NCBI GenBank assembly: GCA_014380545.1
Contig: JACMJP010000182.1
Location: forward strand, 1-6,138
Direction of reading: 5' to 3'
Source: Chitinophagales bacterium
GTDB taxonomy: Bacteria; Bacteroidota; Bacteroidia; Chitinophagales; BACL12
Length of the DNA stretch: 6,138 bases
The position numbers and the translations under genes are program-made. Positions 1 to 5,331 of the stretch are shown one piece after another; position 1 is the stretch's first letter; each line of letters begins with the position of its first letter. Below the pieces are notes generated by a model. That model did no database searches, was not told the DNA's origin, and was given only the letters and a program-made list of their open reading frames with translations.

Positions 1-65
1 CCTGGATAAATCAATGATTGATGAATAATGAATCATGAGTGAAAATAGTATATTGCATTTTCTTC
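1..65. repeat. Non-coding edge with short repeated words
   Basis: This stretch lies downstream of the epimerase gene and encodes nothing I can recognise. Around 13-48 it is built from overlapping near-copies of short words such as atgattgatgaataatgaa and gagtgaaaatag. Read on the other strand, these resemble the attcactactcactattt words at 510-528, on the far side of the epimerase gene. No hairpin followed by a T-run is seen, so I do not call a terminator for the epimerase. Confidence 0.35.
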
Positions 66-473
66 TTATTCACTCTTTCTTCCCATACAAATTTCCACTA
101 AAACACCATTTGTACATTTTGGATGTAGGAAACAAATGAGTTTATTATCAGCACCAGACAATGGTTCTTCATTTAATAATTGAAATCCTTCTTCTTTTAA
201 TCTTTTTATCTCTGCATAAATATCATCAACCGCAAAAGCAATATGATGAATTCCTTCACTTCTTTTTTCAATAAACTTTGCAATGGCTGAAGTTTCATTT
301 GTTGATTCCACTAATTCAACTTTTACATCACCCATCATAAAAAAAGAAGTTTGCACACCTTCTCTTTCCACACTCTCCACTTTGTAATGCTGTTTCCCAA
401 AAAGTTTTGCAAACAAGTCATTTGAGGCTGATAAATTTTTTACTGCAATACCGATATGTTCTATTTTTTTCAT
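66..473 (-). CDS. mce: Methylmalonyl-CoA epimerase (VOC/glyoxalase fold)
   Basis: This cytoplasmic enzyme interconverts the (S) and (R) forms of methylmalonyl-CoA, linking propionyl-CoA carboxylation to methylmalonyl-CoA mutase. The 135-residue protein has the usual length and two VOC half-modules. The first runs from the N-terminal EHIGIAVKNL (residues 5-14) to VKVELVE (50-56). The second runs from GIHHIAFAVDDI (74-85) to GVLVEI (123-128). By comparison with family structures the metal ligands should be H6, E53, one of H76/H77, and E127. The segment FLHPK (115-119) is also typical of epimerases. The ATG at 473 begins directly with the first beta strand, so the start is convincing. It is divergent from iscS across a 128-bp gap. 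No mutase gene lies in the window. A different VOC enzyme is possible but less likely, because the motif spacing follows epimerases closely. Confidence 0.9.
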   Translation of the reverse strand: MKKIEHIGIAVKNLSASNDLFAKLFGKQHYKVESVEREGVQTSFFMMGDVKVELVESTNETSAIAKFIEKRSEGIHHIAFAVDDIYAEIKRLKEEGFQLLNEEPLSGADNKLICFLHPKCTNGVLVEICMGRKSE

Positions 474-556
474 CCTACAATATTAGTTTTTTCATAGACA
501 ATTCACTACTCACTATTTATTCAAAAACTTCTTTTCCCGGTTCAGAACTTTTGCCT
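474..556. other. Upstream half of the mce-iscS divergent region
   Basis: This stretch must hold the promoter of the leftward epimerase gene and the distal part of the isc promoter region. I find no strong TAnnTTTG element on the leftward strand; TAATATTG ends only five bases from the epimerase ATG and is too close to be used in the normal way. The words attcactactcactattt at 510-528 are a short imperfect repeat resembling, in reverse, those at the left edge of the window. Confidence 0.3.
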
Positions 557-564
557 TAGCTTTG
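557..564 (+). promoter_or_regulatory. Candidate -7 promoter element for the isc operon
   Basis: TAGCTTTG matches the Bacteroidota primary sigma -7 consensus TAnnTTTG exactly and would place transcription start about 30 bases before the iscS ATG. No clean TTG -33 element lies 19-21 bases upstream; that region reads cttcttttcccgg. A second, less regular option is TAGAATTTG at 570-578, with three rather than two bases inside it, preceded by TTTTG at 549-553. I cannot choose firmly between them. Confidence 0.45.
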
Positions 565-567
565 TGT

Positions 568-584
568 TTTAGAATTTGTCTAAA
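568..584. promoter_or_regulatory. Candidate operator: perfect dyad TTTAGA-N5-TCTAAA
   Basis: The two six-base arms TTTAGA (568-573) and TCTAAA (579-584) are perfect inverted repeats separated by ATTTG. The site lies just downstream of one candidate -7 element and overlaps the alternative one. It ends 17 bases before the iscS ATG. That is where a repressor of the isc operon could act. As RNA the arms could form only a weak six-pair stem. No regulator gene is adjacent and I do not recognise the sequence as a known IscR, Fur or SufR site, so the role is inferred. Confidence 0.35.
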
Positions 585-601
585 TAGAAATTAAAAAAGT
601 A

Positions 602-1819
602 ATGTTAAAATTTCCTATATATCTTGATAACAGCGCTACAACACCAATGGATCCAAGGGTTCTTGATGCGATGGTTCCCTATTATCTCGACCATTTTGGC
701 AATGCCGCCAGCAGAAACCACCCTTTTGGATGGGAAGCGGAGGATGCGGTAGATAAAGCCCGTGAGCAGATTGCTAAACTCATTAACTGTACAGAAAAAG
801 AAATTATTTTCACTTCCGGTGCCACCGAAGGTGATAATCTTGCTATAAAAGGTATATATGATATGTATGCAAGAAAAGGTAATCATATTATAACAGTTAC
901 AACAGAACATAAGGCGGTTCTTGATACATGCAAACATCTTGAAAAATTGGGAGCACAGATTACTTATTTGGGAGTAGACAGTGAAGGAAATATAGATCTG
1001 AATGAATTAGAAAATGCGATCACTGATAAAACGATTCTTGTTGCGATAATGTATGCAAATAATGAAGTAGGAACAATTCATCCGATTAAAAAAATTGCTG
1101 AGATTACGCATAAAAAAGGCGCATTATTATTTACAGATGCTACACAGGCTGCTGGAAAAATTTCAATTGATGTTGAAAGAGATGGCATTGATCTGATGGC
1201 ATTTACTGCGCATAAAATGTATGGGCCAAAAGGTGTAGGTGCTTTATATGTGCGCAGAAAAAATCCAAGAGTAAAAGTAACTGCGCAAATGGATGGCGGT
1301 GGTCATGAACGGGGAATGCGTTCAGGAACATTAAATGTTCCGGGCATAGTTGGTTTTGGAAAAGCATGTGAAATTGCAATGAATGAAATGGATGCTGATG
1401 CAGAACGCTTAAGTAAATTGAGAGATAAATTAGATACTGCTTTATTAAGCCTTGAAGAAAGTTATTTGAATGGAAATAAAAACAGTCGTCTTCCGCAATT
1501 GACAAATATTTCTTTTAAATATGTGGAAGGTGAAGGTTTGATGATGGCATTTAATCAGAATATTGCAGTGAGTTCAGGAAGTGCTTGTACAAGTGCATCA
1601 TTAGAACCAAGCTATGTTTTAAAAGCATTAGGCTTAGGTGATGATTTAGCGCACTCTTCTTTAAGATTTTCATTAGGAAGATTTTCAACTGAGGAGCAGG
1701 TTGATTACACTATTGAACAGGTAACAAAAGCGGTACATAAATTAAGAGAAATGAGCCCGCTTTGGGAAATGTTTAAAGAAGGAATTGATTTGAGTACGAT
1801 TGAGTGGGCAGCACACTAA
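602..1819 (+). CDS. iscS: Cysteine desulfurase IscS
   Basis: IscS is a PLP enzyme that removes sulfur from L-cysteine, giving alanine and a protein-bound persulfide that is passed to IscU and other acceptors. At 405 residues it matches the IscS subgroup in length. Visible landmarks are the N-terminal YLDNSATTP (7-15), SGATEGDNLAIKG (72-84), the cofactor-stacking histidine in TEHKAV (H103), TDATQAAGK (178-186), the PLP lysine in TAHKMYGPKGVGA (K205), RSGTLNVP (240-247), and the mobile-loop cysteine in SSGSACTSASLEPS (C329). The C-terminus, MSPLWEMFKEGIDLSTIEW (385-403), is the IscS tail associated with IscU docking, which separates it from NifS and SufS types. The ATG at 602 follows an A-rich leader with no Shine-Dalgarno. 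It is the first gene of the isc operon, with iscU 143 bp downstream. The first ~180 bases use more G/C-ending codons than the rest. Confidence 0.97.
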   Translation: MLKFPIYLDNSATTPMDPRVLDAMVPYYLDHFGNAASRNHPFGWEAEDAVDKAREQIAKLINCTEKEIIFTSGATEGDNLAIKGIYDMYARKGNHIITVTTEHKAVLDTCKHLEKLGAQITYLGVDSEGNIDLNELENAITDKTILVAIMYANNEVGTIHPIKKIAEITHKKGALLFTDATQAAGKISIDVERDGIDLMAFTAHKMYGPKGVGALYVRRKNPRVKVTAQMDGGGHERGMRSGTLNVPGIVGFGKACEIAMNEMDADAERLSKLRDKLDTALLSLEESYLNGNKNSRLPQLTNISFKYVEGEGLMMAFNQNIAVSSGSACTSASLEPSYVLKALGLGDDLAHSSLRFSLGRFSTEEQVDYTIEQVTKAVHKLREMSPLWEMFKEGIDLSTIEWAAH

Positions 1820-1962
1820 ATTAATTAACCAATTAGCTAATCTGCTAATTAGCCAATTAAAATACAAAATGAATTAAAAATTGAGATGATTGTTTAACAA
1901 AATGAGTAATCGAATTTAAATACCAATTAACTCAATAACTATTAACTTAATAACTTAACAAT
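1820..1962. repeat. iscS-iscU gap with inverted and direct short repeats
   Basis: This 143-bp AT-rich gap holds two kinds of small repeat. At 1831-1850 the arms AATTAGC and GCTAATT form a perfect seven-pair dyad around TAATCT. The words ccaatta and ctaattagc also recur nearby (1829-1858). At about 1929-1960 degenerate copies of a taactta/ataactt word run up to the iscU start. The dyad is AT-rich and lacks a following T-run, so it is not a convincing terminator. It could slow polymerase, act as an RNA processing site, or be inert repeat DNA. I see no alternative promoter that I would defend. Confidence 0.5.
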
Positions 1963-2382
1963 ATGGCATATTCAAAAAAAGTTTTAGACCATTACGAACA
2001 TCCGCAAAATGTCGGAACACTTGACAATAAAAAGAAAGAAGTTGGAACCGGGTTAGTTGGTGCACCTGAGTGCGGCGACGTAATGCGTTTGCAAATTGAA
2101 GTAGATCCTGAAACGCAAATGATCATTGATGCAAAATTCAAAACATTTGGCTGTGGTTCTGCAATTGCTTCTTCAAGTTTAGCTACTGAATGGTTAAAAG
2201 GTAAATCAATTGATGAAGCGCTCACAATTGATAATATGGATATTGTGGAGGAGCTTGCATTACCTCCGGTAAAAATTCATTGCTCTGTTTTGGCAGAAGA
2301 TGCAATTAAAGCAGCTATTCAGGATTATAGAAAAAAGAATAATATGCCTGAGTTAGTGCTGGAAGAAAAAATTGTTCATTAA
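1963..2382 (+). CDS. iscU: Iron-sulfur cluster scaffold IscU
   Basis: IscU is the cytoplasmic scaffold on which a [2Fe-2S] cluster is built from iron and the persulfide sulfur supplied by IscS. The 139-residue protein is full length. All the conserved residues are present: C37 and D39 in PECGDV, C64 in FGCGSAIASSS, and H106 plus C107 in KIHCSVLAEDAI. The N-terminus YSKKVLDHYEHPQNVG (3-18) is the classic IscU opening. The segment LPPVK (100-104) is the known recognition motif for the specialised Hsp70 HscA, although neither hscA nor hscB is in this window. The family is distinguished from SufU, which carries an inserted segment and zinc-binding features not seen here. The ATG at 1963 is the natural start. 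It sits 143 bp after iscS and 81 bp before iscA on the same strand, consistent with one transcript. Confidence 0.96.
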   Translation: MAYSKKVLDHYEHPQNVGTLDNKKKEVGTGLVGAPECGDVMRLQIEVDPETQMIIDAKFKTFGCGSAIASSSLATEWLKGKSIDEALTIDNMDIVEELALPPVKIHCSVLAEDAIKAAIQDYRKKNNMPELVLEEKIVH

Positions 2383-2403
2383 AAAAATACGAAGGGCGAT
2401 AAA

Positions 2404-2420
2404 CGTATAGCGTATAGCGT
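2404..2420. repeat. 7-bp tandem repeat (cgtatag) in the iscU-iscA gap
   Basis: The unit cgtatag occurs twice in full and then as a partial cgt, giving about 2.4 copies with no mismatch. It lies 22 bases after the iscU stop. A pattern this short could change copy number by slippage. No function can be read from it. Confidence 0.75.
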
Positions 2421-2428
2421 AAAATAAA

Positions 2429-2460
2429 TACGCAATTCGAGATACGCAATTCGAGATACG
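2429..2460. repeat. 14-bp tandem repeat (tacgcaattcgaga) before iscA
   Basis: The unit tacgcaattcgaga is present at 2429-2442 and again at 2443-2456 without mismatch, followed by a partial tacg that ends three bases before the iscA ATG. The array therefore occupies the place where a ribosome binding region would normally lie. A change in copy number would alter the iscA leader but not its reading frame. It is too short and has no spacers, so it is not a CRISPR array. Confidence 0.8.
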
Positions 2461-2463
2461 ATT

Positions 2464-2790
2464 ATGATTTTCATTTCAGAAATAGCAAAAGAAAAAGTAG
2501 AGCAATTAAAAGCCGATTCAAAAATTGGCAATGATTATTTTATTCGTATTAGTGTAGTTGGTGGCGGATGTAGCGGCTTGAGTTATAAAATGGATTTTGA
2601 TAATGAAGACAAGCCCGGCGACCAGGTGTTTGAAGACCGTGGCGAAAAATTAGTTACTGATTTAAAAAGCTTTTTATATCTCTGCGATACAACATTGGAT
2701 TACAGCGATGGATTGAATGGAAAAGGGTTTGCCTTTGTAAATCCAAATGCAAGCAGAACCTGCGGATGCGGTGAGAGTTTTTCGGTATAA
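2464..2790 (+). CDS. iscA: A-type iron-sulfur carrier protein (IscA/HesB family)
   Basis: A-type carriers bind iron or a cluster and help deliver or mature clusters, especially [4Fe-4S], on target proteins. The 108-residue protein has the family's normal size and its three conserved cysteines: C36 in GGGCSGLSY (33-41), and C100 and C102 in the C-terminal TCGCGESF (99-106). The segment NPNAS (93-97) is also typical. An additional cysteine, C74 (LYLCD), is not one of the conserved ligands. I call it IscA because it follows iscU in the operon; by sequence alone it could equally be named ErpA- or SufA-like, as the subgroups are hard to separate by eye. The ATG at 2464 is directly preceded by a 14-bp tandem repeat. 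The gene is followed after 22 bases by a strong terminator, making it the last gene of the operon. Confidence 0.93.
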   Translation: MIFISEIAKEKVEQLKADSKIGNDYFIRISVVGGGCSGLSYKMDFDNEDKPGDQVFEDRGEKLVTDLKSFLYLCDTTLDYSDGLNGKGFAFVNPNASRTCGCGESFSV

Positions 2791-2812
2791 AATATTTTTA
2801 TATTTACAATAC

Positions 2813-2854
2813 ATAACAGCCTCTTTGGTCAATTCCAAAGAGGCTGTTATTTTT
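2813..2854 (+). terminator. Strong intrinsic terminator of the isc operon
   Basis: A perfect 16-pair stem forms between 2813-2828 (core aacagcctctttgg) and 2835-2850 (core ccaaagaggctgtt), with the six-base loop tcaatt. A run of five T residues at 2850-2854 follows. It sits 22 bases past the iscA stop. The other strand lacks a T-run after the stem, so it should act only on rightward transcripts. It shows that the isc operon ends at iscA. Confidence 0.92.
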
Positions 2855-2867
2855 AACAAAAAAAGAA

Positions 2868-3563
2868 ATGAAATTCTTTCAATCAAAGAGGCCGCATGAA
2901 TATTTTCTTGATGTCATTGTAATTATTATTGGAATTCTTATTTCCCTGTATTTTTCTAATATGTCCACAAGACGGGAAAACAAAAATGAAGAAAAAAGAA
3001 TTTTGGAGAACCTGAAAAACAACCTTGCTGCTGACACAGTGCGCATAAATGAAGCACTTGATTATTTTAAGGGAGGTGTCTATACTACAACACAAGTGTT
3101 AAAACGGGATTTTATATTTTTAGATAATGCTGATTCACTATCTGTGTATTTTGGAAATATGGTTGTGTATGTAACAATGCCTTTGCAGAGAATAACTTTC
3201 ATTGAAATAAGTCAGAATGGAGGGGCCGCTTTTATAACTAATAAATCTTTGCTTGATTCGATTAATTTGCATTATACTCAATATTACACATTTGTGGAAG
3301 AATATTATGAAATTGACAAGCACCACATCCTGGAAAGGATGGTGCCATTTATGGAAGATAACTTTGATCTATATGGTTCAAGGGAATTATATGATCCTGC
3401 AAAAAAAGAATATTTAAAAACATTTTTCTCCCGCACAGATTTTCGGAATTATCTAACCACAAACCTCATCTTTAAATCCAATACTATGACTTTACATAAT
3501 CTATATAAGGACCATGCAAAAATGCTTATTAATGCAATTGATGAAGAATTGAAAAAAAATTAA
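2868..3563 (+). CDS. Membrane-anchored protein of unknown function, DUF6090-like
   Basis: I do not know the function. The 231-residue protein has a short basic N-terminus, then one hydrophobic segment at about 13-30 (core DVIVIIIGILISLYFSN). A charged helical stretch rich in R, K, E and N follows at 34-65, then a soluble domain with no catalytic motif that I recognise. The N-terminal anchor followed by EEKRILENLKNNL and a later SQNGGAAFITNKSLLDSI stretch resemble the DUF6090 proteins that are common in Bacteroidota. That match is from memory and moderate. By the positive-inside rule the short basic N-terminus should be cytoplasmic and the large domain periplasmic, though the basic residues after the helix weaken this. 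The ATG at 2868 lies only 17 bases after the upstream terminator stem, leaving little room for its own promoter. The C-terminus is lysine-rich (EELKKN). Confidence 0.72.
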   Translation: MKFFQSKRPHEYFLDVIVIIIGILISLYFSNMSTRRENKNEEKRILENLKNNLAADTVRINEALDYFKGGVYTTTQVLKRDFIFLDNADSLSVYFGNMVVYVTMPLQRITFIEISQNGGAAFITNKSLLDSINLHYTQYYTFVEEYYEIDKHHILERMVPFMEDNFDLYGSRELYDPAKKEYLKTFFSRTDFRNYLTTNLIFKSNTMTLHNLYKDHAKMLINAIDEELKKN

Positions 3564-3609
3564 TGGAGGATTATACTTAGGTAATATTTATTCCTGGAAT
3601 TCTATTAAG

Positions 3610-3632
3610 GTAAACGAAAACGATTTACTTTT
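3610..3632 (+). terminator. Weak candidate terminator after the DUF6090-like gene
   Basis: The segment gtaaacg-aaaa-cgatttac can fold into a seven-pair stem with one bulged A, followed by TTTT at 3629-3632. It lies in the 94-bp convergent gap between the rightward gene ending at 3563 and the leftward gene ending at 3658, where a terminator is expected. The stem is AT-rich and short, so support is weak. A longer T-run at 3651-3658 is not preceded by a clear hairpin. Confidence 0.3.
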
Positions 3633-3657
3633 CATGCAATAATTGTTCGCTTTTTTT

Positions 3658-4035
3658 TCAATTTAATGCTAGTATAATTGCAAATATCGTTAGTAGAATA
3701 GTTACGGGTGTAAAAATGGATTTTTCTAATTTGTTTTTTGAAAAAAGGTTGCCTACTGTGTTCAATAAAAATAAACCCGCCATTATCCAAAGTGTAATAT
3801 TCAAAATATTTCCGTTAATATCTAATATCAGATAGTTTGATTTGAACAAAACAACAAACAGGAAAATTATATGCAATGTTATTGAAACAATTTCAAATTT
3901 GTACATAGCCTCATCTGACTTTAATCTGGCGCCCCACACAATTGTATATGGTATTATTTTCAATAATATCAACAGATGAAACACAATGGTTAATGAAAAT
4001 ATACTTAACAAACCAATTTGTGCAATCTCTTTCAT
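3658..4035 (-). CDS. Four-helix integral membrane protein of unknown function
   Basis: I do not recognise a named family with certainty. Starting at the ATG at 4035 the protein has 125 residues and four predicted membrane segments, at about 6-28, 48-66, 76-98 and 107-123. Almost the whole chain is therefore in the membrane. Between helices 1 and 2 lies a polar loop with VWGARLKSDEAMYKFE (33-48), and between helices 3 and 4 a short one with GNLFSKNKLEKS (95-106). These loops look like the conserved part of a small membrane family that I have seen in Bacteroidota and Firmicutes without an assigned role. The frame stays open upstream to a TTG at 4068, which would overlap the preceding gene by 20 bases. 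I prefer the ATG, which leaves a 13-base gap and removes a polar 11-residue extension. It is probably translated from the same message as the beta-barrel gene. Confidence 0.75.
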   Translation of the reverse strand: MKEIAQIGLLSIFSLTIVFHLLILLKIIPYTIVWGARLKSDEAMYKFEIVSITLHIIFLFVVLFKSNYLILDINGNILNITLWIMAGLFLLNTVGNLFSKNKLEKSIFTPVTILLTIFAIILALN

Positions 4036-4048
4036 CGATATTCTGTTT

Positions 4049-4624
4049 TTAATACCAGTTAAAACCAACTAATAAATTATAAGCCATGCCATTTCTTGTT
4101 CCTTCGGAAACATTTGCTGAACCATAATGAACTCTACCCTGAATATCCAAAGTAAACTTTTCTTTTCGCCAAATTTCATATCCCGTTGCCGCAATCACTG
4201 AACTCCCAAAATAAAATTTTCTCTCTTCTTCATTTTTGATATCATAAAAAGCAGGTGCATCCATACCTAATCCTGCACCACCAAGTATCCACCAACGGTC
4301 TTTTAACCAATATTGAACTGAGGGAATTATTGCTTCAAAACCCCTGTCCCGATTTCTGCCTGAGCCTTCATAAGTATAAATACTTCCGGGAAGATAAACG
4401 ACTACTGCAGTTCGATTTGAAATCATTGTTCCGATTTTAAAATTAGGTAATGATGCGGATATTTCATTTTGTGTTGGTTGTGATGGATATTTTAAACTAA
4501 CAGAGGAAATGCCAATAGCAGCACCGAAAATAAATCCCTTTCTTTCAAATGACGCATTGTTTTGTGCATGCATATTCGCATTAAATAATATGCTGAATAA
4601 AAATAAAATTGTCAGACTTTTCAT
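4049..4624 (-). CDS. Small predicted outer-membrane beta-barrel protein
   Basis: The 191-residue product begins with a signal peptide: MKSLTILFLFSILFNANMHA, with likely cleavage after A20 (MHA|QNN). The mature part alternates polar and hydrophobic or aromatic residues in short strands separated by turns. Examples are FIFGAAIGISSVSL (31-44), TAVVVYLPGSIYTYE (72-86), RWWILGGAGLGM (110-121), FTLDIQGRVHYGSA (157-170) and the last strand AYNLLVGFNWY (181-191), which ends in an aromatic residue as outer-membrane barrels usually do. Strand count and length suggest a barrel of about eight strands. No enzymatic motif is visible, so substrate and role are unknown. The start is supported by the signal peptide. 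It lies 60 bp downstream of the Crp/Fnr gene and just ahead of the four-helix protein, on the same strand. Confidence 0.78.
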   Translation of the reverse strand: MKSLTILFLFSILFNANMHAQNNASFERKGFIFGAAIGISSVSLKYPSQPTQNEISASLPNFKIGTMISNRTAVVVYLPGSIYTYEGSGRNRDRGFEAIIPSVQYWLKDRWWILGGAGLGMDAPAFYDIKNEEERKFYFGSSVIAATGYEIWRKEKFTLDIQGRVHYGSANVSEGTRNGMAYNLLVGFNWY

Positions 4625-4684
4625 ATTGTTTATTTTTTTGATTTAAATACAATGCAAAAGTCGTCTCCGCATTCTTTAAAAAAG

Positions 4685-5278
4685 TTACCGTAAGATAAGT
4701 AATCGGCGATTCCCTATTTTTTTTCTTATTCTGCTCAGGCTTTGAGTCGTTATTCCTAAATAAGATGCTATATGTTTTTGAGGAGTTCTCTGTACAAGGT
4801 TGGGTTGTTTTTCAAGTAACTCGATGTAACGTTGTTCTGCTGTTTTAAGGAGCAGGTCAATTTGCTGTTGCTGTTTTTCTACAAAAGAACTTTCTGCAGA
4901 AATTAAAAATAATATTTTTCCGACGGGAGTGTCTTTAAGTTTATCTATATTGTCTTTTGAGATCCGCAACATTTCTGAATTTTCTAATGCAATAGTTTCT
5001 AATGGGGTTGATTGATTTGTAATTAATGACATATAATCTGCAAAAAAGGTATTTTCATACATGATGTCAAGACACACATAATTATTTTCTTTCCATACAA
5101 ATACACCACCACTCCCCGATAAAATAAAGTAGCCATATTTTTCTGTTTGCCCGGTTGACTTAATAATATCATTCTTCTTAAAAGGTACTACTTCGCAGAG
5201 GTTTGCAAATTCTTTCCATGCTTCCAACGGAGCGCTAAAATATTTATCAAATGAGGTCTTTAGTTTTTGTTCTATCAT
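4685..5278 (-). CDS. Crp/Fnr-family transcriptional regulator
   Basis: The 197-residue protein has the two-domain layout of this family. A cyclic-nucleotide-binding-like beta-roll spans about 20-112 (for example VPFKKNDIIKSTGQ at 31-44 and YGYFILSGSGGVFV at 48-61). A long dimerisation helix spans about 118-148, and a C-terminal helix-turn-helix covers RTPQKHIASYLGITTQSLSR (164-183). The cAMP-contact signature of E. coli Crp is absent, as are the cysteine ligands of Fnr, so the effector is unknown; the phrase AEQRYIELLEKQPNLVQR (147-164) is typical of Bacteroidota members, which rarely have a known ligand. The ATG at 5278 directly follows the stop of a six-codon open frame. It may regulate its downstream neighbours, a beta-barrel and a small membrane protein, but the only support is position. 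Confidence 0.9.
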   Translation of the reverse strand: MIEQKLKTSFDKYFSAPLEAWKEFANLCEVVPFKKNDIIKSTGQTEKYGYFILSGSGGVFVWKENNYVCLDIMYENTFFADYMSLITNQSTPLETIALENSEMLRISKDNIDKLKDTPVGKILFLISAESSFVEKQQQQIDLLLKTAEQRYIELLEKQPNLVQRTPQKHIASYLGITTQSLSRIRKKIGNRRLLILR

Positions 5279-5299
5279 TCATGATGTGGTTTTTTTCAT
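5279..5299 (-). other. Six-codon upstream frame abutting the Crp/Fnr start
   Basis: Read leftward, an ATG at 5299 opens MKKTTS and stops with TGA at 5281-5279, immediately followed by the ATG of the regulator at 5278 in the same frame. Ribosomes ending here could restart directly at the regulator. It could also be chance in a 53-bp AT-rich gap. No peptide function is claimed. Confidence 0.25.
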
Positions 5300-5331
5300 A
5301 TTAAATTTTTTTTCGCAAACAAAATTTCCAA

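Noticed and set aside
474..601. Riboswitch or classical IscR type 1 site upstream of iscS
   Set aside because: The leader is too short and lacks a structured aptamer. The dyad at 568-584 does not match the long IscR consensus as I know it.
605..937. Leftward open frame of 110 codons inside iscS
   Set aside because: It lies wholly antisense to a certain gene, its translation is cysteine- and isoleucine-rich without motifs, and it is an expected by-product of AT-rich coding sequence. The same holds for the antisense frames at 1203-1505, 1992-2225, 2674-2886, 2883-3095 and 3138-3326, and for the rightward frame at 4255-4440.
1831..1850. Intrinsic terminator between iscS and iscU
   Set aside because: The stem is only seven mostly A/T pairs and no T-run follows, so premature termination is unlikely.
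2404..2460. CRISPR-like array
   Set aside because: The units are 7 and 14 bases, directly adjacent and without spacers, and no cas gene is nearby.
3564..3657. Small gene or RNA in the convergent gap
   Set aside because: Only 94 AT-rich bases with a weak hairpin; no start followed by a meaningful frame and no recognisable RNA fold.
4036..4068. TTG start for the four-helix membrane protein, overlapping the beta-barrel gene
   Set aside because: The extra 11 residues are polar and precede a natural membrane-protein start. An ATG at 4035 gives a clean short gap, so the ATG is preferred, although the TTG cannot be excluded.
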